In this document: in pieces, positions 51,311 through 60,027 of the stretch
How positions within the stretch are numbered: the first letter of the stretch is position 1
Layout: each line of letters opens with the position of its first letter
Assembly (NCBI RefSeq): GCF_000718025.1
Contig: NZ_JODS01000003.1
Location: forward strand, 1 to 64,000
Reading direction: 5' to 3'
Source: Kitasatospora purpeofusca
GTDB taxonomy: Bacteria; Actinomycetota; Actinomycetes; Streptomycetales; Streptomycetaceae
DNA: 64,000 bases
Notes under the pieces: model-generated
The model's database searches: none
Seen by the model: the letters and a program-made list of their open reading frames with translations, nothing else
Told to the model about the DNA's origin: nothing
Position numbers and translations under genes: made by a program

Positions 51311-51511
51311 ATGCCGCGCACCTGGCAGAAGTCGACCAGCAGCTCACAGGACGGCGGGAACTCGGTAGAGGTGTCCACCAACGCCGAAGGGCTGGTCGAG
51401 ATCCGCGAGTCCGACGCCCCCGAATCGATCGTCACCACCACCCCCACCAAGTTCGCGCTCTGGCTCGAAGGCGTCAAGCGCGGCGAGTTCGACCACTTCA
51501 CCCACGCCTGA
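51311..51511 (+). CDS. DUF397 protein, first copy
   Basis: A 66-residue DUF397 protein: WQKSTSSSQDGGNSVEV at the start and FALWLEGVKRGEFDHFTHA at the end. In whiJ-type loci the DUF397 partner is thought to relieve or bind the XRE repressor. The gene begins two bases after the XRE stop, so it is translationally coupled. Confidence 0.92.
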   Translation: MPRTWQKSTSSSQDGGNSVEVSTNAEGLVEIRESDAPESIVTTTPTKFALWLEGVKRGEFDHFTHA

Positions 51512-51545
51512 CCCACCGACCGAACCCCGAAGGAGCCCGACCCCC

Positions 51546-51737
51546 ATGGACACCACCTGGCAGAAGGCCGCCCCCGGCGGCGAGGGCGAGGACGCCCTCG
51601 AAATCCGCACCGTCAACGGCATGGTCGAACTCCGCGACCCCAAGAACGACGCCATCATCGTCCGCACCACCCCCCGCAAGTGGGCCGCCTTCGTCCTCGG
51701 CGTGAAGGCCGGCGAGTTCGACCACTTCGTCGCCTAG
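51546..51737 (+). CDS. DUF397 protein, second copy
   Basis: A 63-residue DUF397 paralogue: TTWQKAAPGGEGEDALEI and KWAAFVLGVKAGEFDHFVA. It is 34 bases downstream of the first copy with a GAAGGAG ribosome site. Two tandem DUF397 genes after one XRE regulator suggest two antagonists or a recent duplication. Confidence 0.9.
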   Translation: MDTTWQKAAPGGEGEDALEIRTVNGMVELRDPKNDAIIVRTTPRKWAAFVLGVKAGEFDHFVA

Positions 51738-51755
51738 CAACCCCCTCCTCCCGTA

Positions 51756-51780
51756 GCCCCCTCGCACCTCGCGAGGGGGC
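51756..51780 (+). terminator. Terminator after the DUF397 pair
   Basis: A perfect ten-base stem (51756-51765 with 51771-51780), loop ACCTC, 18 bases after the second DUF397 stop. Confidence 0.85.
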
Positions 51781-51787
51781 AACGGCC

Positions 51788-51820
51788 GCGCAGGAAGTCG
51801 GCCCGTCCGACTTCCTGTGC
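51788..51820. terminator. Second hairpin between the DUF397 pair and metG
   Basis: A 14-base stem with one mismatch (51788-51801 with 51807-51820), loop CCCGT, eight bases after the first hairpin. It may reinforce termination or fold in a metG leader. Confidence 0.65.
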
Positions 51821-52029
51821 GGGTAGGGGTGCTTGGGGGCCCCGGGGAAATGGGGGCGAAGGGGTGGGGGCGGCTTGGATAGGATTGCGCAGCCCACAGT
51901 GGAACGTCGCTCTGGCCGGCCGACCGGGAGTCGGCGACTGTGCCCGGATCCCGCCGCCTGCCCAGAGCCTGCGCCTGTCACGGCACTCCGGGACAGGGGT
52001 GCGTGCGGGAGAAATCGGAGCATCCGAGG

Positions 52030-53760
52030 ATGGCTCGGCACCTGATCACCAGCGCCCTTCCGTACATCAACGGTATCAAGCACCTGGGCAACATGGTCGG
52101 GTCCATGCTGCCTGCGGACGTCTACTCGCGGTACCTGCGGCAGCGCGGCCACGACGTTCTCTACATCTGCGCGACCGACGAGCACGGCACGCCGGCCGAG
52201 CTGGCCGCGCAGGAGGCCGGGCTGCCGGTGGCCGAGTTCTGCGCGCGGGCGCACGAGCAGCAGAAGGCGGTGTACGACGGCTTCCGGCTGTCGTTCGACC
52301 ACTTCGGCCGCAGCTCCTCGCCGCAGAACCGGGAGATCACCCAGGAGATCGCGCGCGAGCTGCACGCCAACGGCTTCATCGAGGAGCGGGCGATCCGCCA
52401 GGTGTACTCCAACACCGACGGCCGCTTCCTGCCGGACCGCTACATCGTCGGCACCTGCCCGCACTGCGGCTACGACAAGGCGCGCGGCGACCAGTGCGAG
52501 AACTGCACCCGGGTGCTCGACCCCACCGACCTGCTGGAGCCGCGTTCGGCGATCAGCGGCAGCGCCGACCTGGAGGTGCGGGAGACCACGCACCTGTTCC
52601 TGCTCCAGTCGAAGCTGACCGGGCAGGTGGAGGACTGGGTCGCCGCGCACGCCGACGAGTGGCCGGTGCTCGCCTCCTCGATCGCCCGCAAGTGGCTGAC
52701 CGAGGGCCTCCAGGACCGGGCGATCACCCGCGACCTGGAGTGGGGCGTGCCGGTGCCGGCCGATGTGTGGCCGGAGCTGGCGGCCTCGGGCAAGGTCTTC
52801 TACGTCTGGTTCGATGCCCCGATCGAGTACATCGGCGCGACCAAGGAGTGGTCGGACGCGGCTCCGGCCGGCGAGCTGCGGGACTGGAAGTCCTGGTGGT
52901 ACGAGGCCGACGAGACCGTCCGCTACACCGAGTTCATGGCCAAGGACAACGTCCCGTTCCACACCGTGATGTTCCCGGCGACGATCCTCGGCTCGCGCCG
53001 GCCGTGGAAGAAGGTCGACTACGTCAAGGCCTTCAACTGGCTGACCTACTACGGCGGGAAGTTCTCCACCAGCCAGAAGCGGGGCATCTTCACGGACGTC
53101 GCGCTGGAGCTGCTGCCCGCCGACTACTGGCGCTACTTCCTGATGGCGCACGCGCCCGAGTCGGACGACTCCAGCTTCACCTGGGACCTCTTCGCCTCCG
53201 TGGTCAACAAGGACCTCGCCGACACCCTCGGCAACTTCGTCAACCGGGTGCTGACGTTCAGCCGCAAGCGGTTCGGCGACGAGGTGCCCGCCGGGCACGC
53301 GGCGGGCGAGGCCGAGGAGCGGCTGGGCGCGCAGATCGCGGAGCTGCTGGCCGACTACGAGACCCAGCTGGAGGCGCTCAACTTCCGCAAGGCGACGCAG
53401 AGTCTGCGCGCGCTGTGGAGCGCGGGCAACGCCTACCTGGACGAGAAGGCGCCCTGGCTCCAGGTGAAGACCGACCCGGAGGCGGCGGCGCTGACGCTGC
53501 GCACGGCGATGAACCTGATCCACCTGTACGCGGTGGTCTCCGAGCCGTTCGTCCCGACGGCGGCGCAGGCGATGCGCGAGGCGTTCGCGCTGCCGGCCGA
53601 CGCTCCGGCGCGCACTCTCGACTGGGTGGACGCGGCCGGGGCCCGGGCGCTGGACGCGGTGCCGGCGGGGACGCCGTTCACGGTGCCGCCGGTGCTGTTC
53701 GCGAAGATCACGGACGAGGACCTGGCCGCCTGGTCCGCCCGCTTCGGCGGCGGGGAGTAA
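52030..53760 (+). CDS. metG: Methionyl-tRNA synthetase
   Basis: A 576-residue class I synthetase charging tRNA-Met. HIGH-type motif HLGN follows ALPYINGIK; the connective peptide has one zinc knuckle (CPHCGYDKARGDQCENC); and the KMSKS loop is KFSTSQKRG at about 343. The C-terminal anticodon domain is complete with no tRNA-binding extension. ATG 52030 is the conserved start; the frame runs back to 51940 without evidence. A hairpin with a TTCG loop follows. Confidence 0.97.
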   Translation: MARHLITSALPYINGIKHLGNMVGSMLPADVYSRYLRQRGHDVLYICATDEHGTPAELAAQEAGLPVAEFCARAHEQQKAVYDGFRLSFDHFGRSSSPQNREITQEIARELHANGFIEERAIRQVYSNTDGRFLPDRYIVGTCPHCGYDKARGDQCENCTRVLDPTDLLEPRSAISGSADLEVRETTHLFLLQSKLTGQVEDWVAAHADEWPVLASSIARKWLTEGLQDRAITRDLEWGVPVPADVWPELAASGKVFYVWFDAPIEYIGATKEWSDAAPAGELRDWKSWWYEADETVRYTEFMAKDNVPFHTVMFPATILGSRRPWKKVDYVKAFNWLTYYGGKFSTSQKRGIFTDVALELLPADYWRYFLMAHAPESDDSSFTWDLFASVVNKDLADTLGNFVNRVLTFSRKRFGDEVPAGHAAGEAEERLGAQIAELLADYETQLEALNFRKATQSLRALWSAGNAYLDEKAPWLQVKTDPEAAALTLRTAMNLIHLYAVVSEPFVPTAAQAMREAFALPADAPARTLDWVDAAGARALDAVPAGTPFTVPPVLFAKITDEDLAAWSARFGGGE

Positions 53761-53788
53761 GCACGGAGCAGTAGCGCAGGGCACGACC

Positions 53789-53828
53789 GCTCGGCCGTCC
53801 CTCCCGTTCGCGGGGGAGGCGGCCGAGC
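53789..53828 (+). terminator. Terminator of metG
   Basis: An 18-base stem (53789-53806 with 53811-53828) containing wobble pairs and one mismatch, capped by the stable loop TTCG. Confidence 0.85.
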
Positions 53829-53878
53829 CGCGTTTCCGGGGCGGCGGAGCGGCGGCGGGGGCCGGCCTCGGCCCGGGC

Positions 53879-54367
53879 TCAGCCCAGGGCGCCGCGCGCG
53901 GCGCCGAGCAGCGGAGCCAGTTCGGGGGCACCGACGGCGGCCTCGTCGAGGGCGCCGGTGAGGGCCTCCTCGTAGGTGGCGCGGGCCTCCCGGTGGCGGG
54001 TCCGGCCGGCGTCGGTGAGCACGGTGTAGACGCCGCGCTTGTCGTCCGGGCAAAGGTCCCGGTAGGTGAAGTCGGCGGCACCGAGGCGGGCGACCAGCCG
54101 GGTCACGGAGCTCTGGTTGAGACCGAGGCCGGTGGCGAGCTCCTGCATCCGCAGCTCGGACTTGGGCGCCTCGGCGAGCAGGCCGAGGGCCCGGTACTCG
54201 GAGAGCCCGAGGCCGTGCCGCCGTTGCAGGACGGTGGCGAGCCGGCCCTCGACCTGGGCGTGCAGCGCGGTGAGCCGGTTCCACATCCGGGCGTCGGCCG
54301 CGCCGTCGGGAGCCTCGGACGGGGTGACCTCGGGGCCGGGGCCGGGGTCGGACGGGGTGGTGGGCAC
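53879..54367 (-). CDS. MarR-family transcriptional regulator
   Basis: A 162-residue winged-helix regulator. The recognition region is SELRMQELATGLGLNQSSVTRLVARL at about 84-110, followed by the wing with DKRGVYTVLTDAGR. The N-terminal 25 residues are Pro/Asp-rich. GTG 54367 follows GGGAGGACC. It diverges from the paired SMR genes, with inverted and direct repeats between, so it most likely represses them and itself until a drug-like ligand binds. Confidence 0.92.
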   Translation of the reverse strand: MPTTPSDPGPGPEVTPSEAPDGAADARMWNRLTALHAQVEGRLATVLQRRHGLGLSEYRALGLLAEAPKSELRMQELATGLGLNQSSVTRLVARLGAADFTYRDLCPDDKRGVYTVLTDAGRTRHREARATYEEALTGALDEAAVGAPELAPLLGAARGALG

Positions 54368-54400
54368 GGGGGTCCTCCCTTGCCGGGCTGGGTGGTTGAC

Positions 54401-54414
54401 ACAAGCTTACTTGT
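54401..54414. promoter_or_regulatory. Probable MarR operator
   Basis: The inverted repeat ACAAG-CTTA-CTTGT is perfect and overlaps a TTGACA (-35-like, 54396-54401) in the MarR/SMR divergent region. CTTGTACATGCATGC (54410) and CTTGCACATACATGCAA (54444) give a second, direct-repeat pattern nearby. Confidence 0.65.
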
Positions 54415-54483
54415 ACATGCATGCTCTTGCCCAGCAGAAAGTGCTTGCACATACATGCAACAACTACTCGGGGGGCTCGTCCC

Positions 54484-54867
54484 ATGGCCTGGATCCACCT
54501 GCTCGTCGCCGCCGTCTTCGAGGTCGTCTTCGCCCTCGCCACCAACGCCACCCATGGCTTCACCGAACTGGGCCCGTCCCTGCTGACGGCTGCCGCGGCC
54601 GCCGGCGGGATCTTCTTCCTCAGCCTCGCGCTGCGCACCCTCGACGTCGGCGTCGGCTACACCGTGTGGACCGGCATCGGCTCGGTCGGCACGGTCGTCC
54701 TCGGCACGCTGATCTTCGACGAGGAGATGAACGCCGGGAAGGCCCTCGCCTTCGTCCTCGTCATCGGCGGGGTGCTCGGCCTCAAGCTCGCCGACCGGCT
54801 GAGCAGCCGCGGCGCCTCCGCACCGACCGCCGCACCCGCACCCGTGACCGCGTCCGCGTCCGCCTGA
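54484..54867 (+). CDS. SMR-family (small multidrug resistance) exporter subunit, first
   Basis: A 127-residue four-helix SMR protein. The membrane-embedded glutamate lies in VFEVVFALATNAT, the position of EmrE Glu14, and helix 4 contains VLVIGGVLGLKLAD. After residue 105 there is an Ala/Thr/Pro tail. ATG 54484 is used, after GGGGGG. Together with the next gene it probably forms a heterodimeric exporter of quaternary ammonium or guanidinium-type compounds. Confidence 0.9.
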   Translation: MAWIHLLVAAVFEVVFALATNATHGFTELGPSLLTAAAAAGGIFFLSLALRTLDVGVGYTVWTGIGSVGTVVLGTLIFDEEMNAGKALAFVLVIGGVLGLKLADRLSSRGASAPTAAPAPVTASASA

Positions 54868-54918
54868 ATCGCTCTCCGACCCTCCGCACCGGCATCCCCA
54901 CCAAGGAGTTGAACCGTC

Positions 54919-55239
54919 ATGGCCTGGGCCTACCTGGCAGTCGCCGTCGTCTTCGAGATCGTCTTCGCACTCGGCACCAACGCCACCAAGGGCTTCACCC
55001 GCCTCTGGCCCTCCGTACTCACCCTGACCGCCGCCGCGGGCGGCATCTACACCCTGAGCCTCGCCCTGCGCACCCTGGACGTGGGCGTCGGCTACACGAT
55101 CTGGACGGGGCTCGGCTCGATCGGCACGGTGGTGTTCGGCGCGCTGATCTTCAAGGAGCGGATCACCCTGCCCAAGCTGGTCTCCTTCGCCGCGATCATC
55201 GCCGGCGCGGTCACCCTGAAGCTCTCCTCCGGACTCTGA
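54919..55239 (+). CDS. SMR-family exporter subunit, second
   Basis: A 106-residue four-helix SMR protein with the key Glu in VFEIVFALGTNATKG. It is closely related to the first copy, a tandem pair like EbrAB, where both subunits are needed. An AAGGAG site precedes ATG 54919, 51 bases after the first gene. Regulation by the divergent MarR is likely. Confidence 0.92.
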   Translation: MAWAYLAVAVVFEIVFALGTNATKGFTRLWPSVLTLTAAAGGIYTLSLALRTLDVGVGYTIWTGLGSIGTVVFGALIFKERITLPKLVSFAAIIAGAVTLKLSSGL

Positions 55240-55344
55240 TTCCCCTCCACCGGAGGCGTTTTCACCCGATCGTGGAATCGCCCGGCCGGGGACGGATCCG
55301 CAAGACTGGCCGTCCCCGACCGACACCCGAGGGAGGCGCGGACG

Positions 55345-55683
55345 ATGGACGCCGAGGAGGGGTCACCGGCCGAGCAGCCGCTGGCCGAGTGGTACGCCGA
55401 GCGGGCGCGCCGCCGCCGGGCGCCGGGGACCAGGGACGCGATCACCCTCACTCCCGGCCCCCGGCGCGCGGCGCACCTCTTCCAGGACGTGCCGCGCCTC
55501 GTGGTCGAGTGGGACGGCCACGCCTGGCAGCCGGTCGCGGTGGCCGAGAACTACGCCGAGGCCTGCCCGTTGATCGTCCGCCCCGGGGCGGACGCCGTGC
55601 CGGGGCCGGTGTTCCCGCAGGCGGACACTCCGGTGCCGCTGCTGCGGAAGGGCACCGGACGGCACCGCAAGCCCGACCGGTGA
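55345..55683 (+). CDS. DUF6087-like small protein of unknown function
   Basis: A 112-residue basic protein with the pattern PLAEWYAERARRRRAPGTRDAI, a middle block LVVEWDGHAWQPVAVAENYAEA and a C-terminal Arg/Lys-rich tail. Similar proteins (DUF6087-like) occur widely in streptomycetes, and I know no function. ATG 55345 follows GAGGGAGGCG. It stands alone, converging on the methyltransferase. Confidence 0.7.
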   Translation: MDAEEGSPAEQPLAEWYAERARRRRAPGTRDAITLTPGPRRAAHLFQDVPRLVVEWDGHAWQPVAVAENYAEACPLIVRPGADAVPGPVFPQADTPVPLLRKGTGRHRKPDR

Positions 55684-55714
55684 GGCACCGCCCGAAGGCC
55701 CCGCCGAGGAATCG

Positions 55715-56653
55715 CTAGCGGTCGGCGGCCGCCCGGGCGGTGTGGACGGTGATCGCGGTCAGGTAGAAGGCGTCCGACCGGGCCAGGATGCCGGTGGGCG
55801 CCTCCCGGTCCAGCAGGGCGTCCAGGACCGCCCGGTCCTCCGCGTCCAGCTGGGTGTCCAACTGCTCGCGCCGGCGGGAGAGCTGGACGTGCAGGAACTC
55901 GCGGGCCGCGGTGTCCAGCGGGGCCGGACGGTCGACCAGGAAGGTCCGGGTGCCGCTCGGCACGAGTCCGGCCTCGGCCAGCATGGCCGGCCAGTCCTCC
56001 ACCACCGCGACCGCGCCGGGCGTGGCCTCGCGCATCTGCGCGAACACCTCCTCGTGCGCCGCGTCCAGCCGGGCCTGGAGACCGGGACGGCCGAGGCCGA
56101 GGTCGCGCGGGAGGTACCGGGCGGGCAGGCCGCGCTCGGCGACGGCCAGCAGGCCGCCGGGGCGCAGCGTCCCGGCCAGGGCGGTCAACGCGGCCTGCTG
56201 GTCGCCGAGATGGTGGATCGCGTTGCCGGACCAGATCAGCTCGGCGCTGCCCAGGGTGCCGAAGTCCTCGGGAAGTTCGGCCTGCCGGGTGCCGACGCGG
56301 CCGACCGAACGGACCCGGGCCCGCTCCAGCAGGGCGGCCGACTGGTCGACCGCCACCACCTCGGCGGACGGGAAGGCGTCAGCGAGCAGTCCGGCGATCA
56401 CCCCGGGTCCGCTGCCGACGTCGAGCACCCGCTGGACGGGGGTGCCGTCGAGCAGTCCGCGCAGCCAGTGCGCGGCCTCGGTGACGGCCGGGGACTGGAG
56501 GTCGGCCTCGCGCTCCAGGTGGACGGCGAGGGCGTCCCAGTCGAAGTCGCCGTCGTGGCCGTGGTCGTGCCCGTGCTGGTGGTGGTCGTGGCCGTGCTGC
56601 TGGGCGTTCTGCTGCCCGTGCTGGTGGCCGTGCTGGTGGGTGTGCCCGGTCAT
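55715..56653 (-). CDS. SAM-dependent methyltransferase with His-rich N-terminus
   Basis: A 312-residue class I methyltransferase. SAM-binding motif I VLDVGSGPGVIAGLLADAF is near residue 82, and motif II-type VVAVDQSAALLERAR follows. The first 40 residues contain about 14 histidines interspersed with Gly/Gln/Asp (HTHQHGHQHGQQ start), a likely metal-binding or sensing tail. A 29-base gap separates it from the upstream flavoprotein gene, so they are probably one operon. Substrate unknown; metal or metalloid methylation is conceivable from the His tail but unproven. Confidence 0.88.
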   Translation of the reverse strand: MTGHTHQHGHQHGQQNAQQHGHDHHQHGHDHGHDGDFDWDALAVHLEREADLQSPAVTEAAHWLRGLLDGTPVQRVLDVGSGPGVIAGLLADAFPSAEVVAVDQSAALLERARVRSVGRVGTRQAELPEDFGTLGSAELIWSGNAIHHLGDQQAALTALAGTLRPGGLLAVAERGLPARYLPRDLGLGRPGLQARLDAAHEEVFAQMREATPGAVAVVEDWPAMLAEAGLVPSGTRTFLVDRPAPLDTAAREFLHVQLSRRREQLDTQLDAEDRAVLDALLDREAPTGILARSDAFYLTAITVHTARAAADR

Positions 56654-56682
56654 CGGGTACTCCGTTCCTTCGAGGTGGGTGG

Positions 56683-57696
56683 TCACCGCGCCGGTGCGGC
56701 GACGGCGGCGGTGCTGCTGGTGCTGTCGGCGGTGACGGCGGCGAGCGCGCGCTCGGTGTCCTCGTCGACCAGGTCGTGGTTGAGCGCGATGGCGGCCGCG
56801 GACCCTGCCCCGGCGGCGGTGATCACCTGGGCGCGCGGGTCGGCGAGGTTGCCCACCGCCCACACCCCGGGTACGCCGGTGCGGCCCGTCCGGTCGGTGA
56901 CGACCCAGCCCTGCGCGTCCCGGTCGCAGTCCAGGCCGAACAGCGGGGCGTCCCGGGCCACCAGGTGCGGAGCGAGGAACAGCGCCTCGCACGGAACGGC
57001 CGAGCCGTCCGCCAGTTCGACGCCGTTCAGCCGGTCGTCGACGACGGCCACCCGCGCGACCTCGCCCCCGACCACCCGGACGCCCCGGGCGCCGAGCCTG
57101 GCCCGGTCGTCCGCGGAGATGTCCAGGGTGTGCGCGAGCAGGACCACGTCCGCCGACCACTGCCGCAGCAGCAGCGCCTGCCCGACCGAGCCCGGGTCGG
57201 TGCCGAGCACGCCGAGCGGCCGGTCGCGCACCTCGTAGCCGTGGCAGTAGGGGCAGTGCAGCACGTCGCGGCCCCAGCGTTCGGCCAGGCCCGGCAGCTC
57301 GGGGAGCCCGTCGCGCAGACCGGTGGCGACCACCACCCGGCGGGCCCGCAGAGCTCGGCCGTCGGCCGGGTGGACGTCGAAGGCGGGGCCACCGGCGTTC
57401 GGCACCGGCACGATCCGGTCCACCAGGCCGTCGAGCAGATCCACTCCGTAGCCCCTCAGCTCGGCCCGGCCCGCCGCCAGCAGCTCCCCCGGCGGCACGC
57501 CGTCGCGGGTGAGGAAGCCCCGCAGGTGCGCGGCCGGGGCGTTGCGCGGCTGCCCCGCGTCCACCACGGCCACCCGGCGGCAGGCCCGGGCCAGGACCAG
57601 GGCCACGCTCAGCCCGGCGGCGCCACCGCCGACCACCACCACGTCGTAGCCGCCCTCGGCGGCCCGGACGCGCACGTCGCTGTGTGTGTCGCTCAT
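56683..57696 (-). CDS. FAD/NAD(P)-dependent oxidoreductase, thioredoxin-reductase-like
   Basis: A 337-residue two-dinucleotide-fold flavoprotein. FAD motif VVVVGGGAAGLSVALVLA begins near residue 18 and NAD motif PLGVLGTDPGSVGQAL near 170. A CPYC motif (HCPYCHGYE) matches the redox cysteines of thioredoxin reductases and related ferredoxin-type reductases. ATG 57696 has GGAGGTGATC. It precedes the His-rich methyltransferase, an arrangement I have not seen characterised; a role as its reductase or in thiol balance is possible. Confidence 0.88.
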   Translation of the reverse strand: MSDTHSDVRVRAAEGGYDVVVVGGGAAGLSVALVLARACRRVAVVDAGQPRNAPAAHLRGFLTRDGVPPGELLAAGRAELRGYGVDLLDGLVDRIVPVPNAGGPAFDVHPADGRALRARRVVVATGLRDGLPELPGLAERWGRDVLHCPYCHGYEVRDRPLGVLGTDPGSVGQALLLRQWSADVVLLAHTLDISADDRARLGARGVRVVGGEVARVAVVDDRLNGVELADGSAVPCEALFLAPHLVARDAPLFGLDCDRDAQGWVVTDRTGRTGVPGVWAVGNLADPRAQVITAAGAGSAAAIALNHDLVDEDTERALAAVTADSTSSTAAVAAPAR

Positions 57697-57904
57697 CGCG
57701 ATCACCTCCACCGCCAGGCTGCGCCGAGCACCGCCCGGGAGGCAACTTTCGTTGCTGTTTCAGCAACACCCCTCGCCCTGCGGAGTGAAGTGCCCCTTGC
57801 GTTCGAGCGCACTCCAACTCCTAAGGTCGGCACGGCCGACTCGGCACGTCGGACCTCGGCGCGGACCCCCCGCGCCCGCGACGGCTGCACCAGGAGGAAC
57901 CACC

Positions 57905-58963
57905 ATGCGCTACCGCGTCCTCGGCGGCACCGGCATCGAGGTCAGTACCTACTGCCTCGGCACCATGATGTTCGGCGCCATCGGCAACCCCGACCACGAC
58001 GACTGCGCCCGGATCGTGCACGCCGCGCTCGACGCCGGCATCAACTTCGTCGACACCGCCGACATGTACTCGAAGGGCGAGTCCGAGGAGATCGTCGGCA
58101 AGGCCCTGGAGGCCCGCGGCGACCGCGACGACGTCGTGCTCGCCACCAAGGTGCACTTCCCGATGGGCGAGGGCCGCAACCGGAGCGGCAACTCCCGCCG
58201 GTGGATCGTCCGCGAGGTCGAGGAGAGCCTGCGGCGGCTGCGCACCGACCGGATCGACCTCTACCAGGTGCACCGGCCCGACCCCGGCACGGACATCGAG
58301 GAGACCCTCGCCGTGCTCGGCGACCTGGTGCGGGCCGGCAAGATCCTCGCCTTCGGCTGCTCGACCTTCCCCGCCGAGGAGCTCGTCGAGGCCCACCACG
58401 TCGCGGAGCGGCGCGGCCTGCCGCGATTCCGGACCGAGCAGCCGCCGTACTCGCTGCTCGCGCGCGGCATCGAGCGGGACGTCCTGCCGACCGTGCGGCG
58501 GCTCGGCATGGGCGCGCTGACCTGGTCGCCGCTCGCCTCCGGCTTCCTCACCGGCCGCTACCGCAAGAACCGGCCGATCGACATGGCCACCGGTCGCGCC
58601 GCCCTGATGCCGGCCAGGTTCGACCCGGCGCTGCCGGTGAACCAGGCCAAGCTGGACGCCGTCGAGGAGCTGACCGCCGTCGCCGAGGGCCTCGGCCGCA
58701 CCCTGCCCGAACTCGCCCTGGCCTTCCCGCTCGCGCACCCGGCGGTGACCTCGGCGATCATCGGCCCGCGCACCCTGCCCCAGCTGGAGGCGGCCCTCAA
58801 GGGCGCCGACCTCGTCCTCGACGACGCGGCCCTGGACCGGATCGACGCGATCGTCCCGCCCGGCACCAACGTCTACCACCCGGACGGGGTCTGGCAGCCC
58901 CGCGCGCTCACCGAACCGGCCCTCCGCCGGCGGCCGGAGGCCGACCGCCGGGCGGCCGACTGA
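57905..58963 (+). CDS. Aldo/keto reductase
   Basis: A 352-residue NADPH-dependent TIM-barrel reductase. The catalytic tetrad is visible: Asp in FVDTADMYS, Tyr in that motif, Lys in VVLATKVHF, and His in YQVHRPDP. It most resembles the YghZ/GrxB-like AKR12/14 clades that reduce aldehydes. ATG 57905 follows CAGGAGGAACC. It converges on the imine-reductase-like gene. Confidence 0.92.
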   Translation: MRYRVLGGTGIEVSTYCLGTMMFGAIGNPDHDDCARIVHAALDAGINFVDTADMYSKGESEEIVGKALEARGDRDDVVLATKVHFPMGEGRNRSGNSRRWIVREVEESLRRLRTDRIDLYQVHRPDPGTDIEETLAVLGDLVRAGKILAFGCSTFPAEELVEAHHVAERRGLPRFRTEQPPYSLLARGIERDVLPTVRRLGMGALTWSPLASGFLTGRYRKNRPIDMATGRAALMPARFDPALPVNQAKLDAVEELTAVAEGLGRTLPELALAFPLAHPAVTSAIIGPRTLPQLEAALKGADLVLDDAALDRIDAIVPPGTNVYHPDGVWQPRALTEPALRRRPEADRRAAD

Positions 58964-58979
58964 GCACCGGAGGGAGCGT

Positions 58980-58997
58980 CCGGGGGCCAGCCCCCGG
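58980..58997. terminator. Hairpin between convergent aldo/keto reductase and imine-reductase-like genes
   Basis: A seven-base GC stem (58980-58986 with 58991-58997), loop CCAG, ends directly at the stop of the leftward gene. Confidence 0.6.
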
Positions 58998-59921
58998 TCA
59001 CCCGCGCAGCAGGTCGACCACTCCGGTGAGGTCCTCGGCGCCGTGGCGGGCGTCGGCCACCAGGCGACGCTTCATCAGGTCGAAATAGGGCGTGAGCAGT
59101 TCGGCGCTCACGCCCTGCTCCTCGGCGGTGCGCAGGAAGGTCGGCACGCCCGCCACCTGCATGGCCAGATCGGAGACGACGCCCTCGGTGTAGTCCCCCG
59201 CCGCCAGCTGCCGCGCCGTGGTGGCGACCGAGCCGGTCATCGCGGTGAGCCAGGAGGAGAGCAGCGGCGCGAACGCGACCGGGTCGACCGACTCCTCCCG
59301 TACCAGCGCGAAGGCGTGCGCGACTCCCGCGAACATCCCGTACATCGCGCTCAAAAGGGCCACGTCGTGCAGCGCGGCGAAGCCGGCGTCCTCGCCGACA
59401 TAGCGGGTGCCGGCCGGGACGGCGAGGACCTCCCGGTGCTCCTCGAACAGCTCCCGCGAGCCGCTGTAGAACACGTACGGACCGGCCTGCGGGACGCCGA
59501 TCATCGGCGGGACGGCCATGATGCCGCCGTCCAGGTAGCGGGCACCGCGGTCGGCCGCCCAGGCGGCCCGGGCGCGGGCCGTGCCGGGGGTGCCGGTCAC
59601 CAGGTCGACGATGTCCTTGCCGGTCAGGTCGACACCGGCCAGGGCCTCCCCGACCGACTCGTCGTCCAGCAGGCAGACCACCACCAGCCGGTTGGCGGCG
59701 ACCGCCGCGGCCGGGGTGGCGGCGGTGATGGCGCCCTTCGCGGCGAATGGTTCGGCGCGGGCGGCGGTGCGGTTCCAGACCGTGAGCGGGTGCCCGGCGG
59801 ACAGCCAGGCGTCGGCCAGCGCGGCGCCCATCGCGCCGAGGCCGAGCAGGGTGAGCGGGGCGGGAGCGGTGGTTGCGGAAGGGGTGGATCCGGGACGGGT
59901 TGCGGTGTCGTTCGTCGTCAT
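58998..59921 (-). CDS. NAD(P)-dependent imine-reductase-like dehydrogenase
   Basis: A 307-residue member of the 6-phosphogluconate-dehydrogenase/hydroxyisobutyrate-dehydrogenase superfamily. The Rossmann motif LLGLGAMGAALADAWL is at about 25-40, NRTAARA follows, and the C-terminal helical half has ALHDVALLSAMYGMF, where imine reductases keep an Asp. That pattern favours an imine reductase or reductive aminase over a sugar-acid enzyme. ATG 59921 is the start; the first 22 residues are Thr/Ala-rich. It diverges from the HxlR regulator, its likely controller. Confidence 0.82.
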   Translation of the reverse strand: MTTNDTATRPGSTPSATTAPAPLTLLGLGAMGAALADAWLSAGHPLTVWNRTAARAEPFAAKGAITAATPAAAVAANRLVVVCLLDDESVGEALAGVDLTGKDIVDLVTGTPGTARARAAWAADRGARYLDGGIMAVPPMIGVPQAGPYVFYSGSRELFEEHREVLAVPAGTRYVGEDAGFAALHDVALLSAMYGMFAGVAHAFALVREESVDPVAFAPLLSSWLTAMTGSVATTARQLAAGDYTEGVVSDLAMQVAGVPTFLRTAEEQGVSAELLTPYFDLMKRRLVADARHGAEDLTGVVDLLRG

Positions 59922-60027
59922 GCCGACCAGGCTCGTCGCACACCCCGGAGGTGCTCAAGTACGCACTTGGGAGTGGGTGGTTACCCTGAGGTGAGCGAGC
60001 AGGTCGGCGGAGGGGCGGGGGCAGGAC

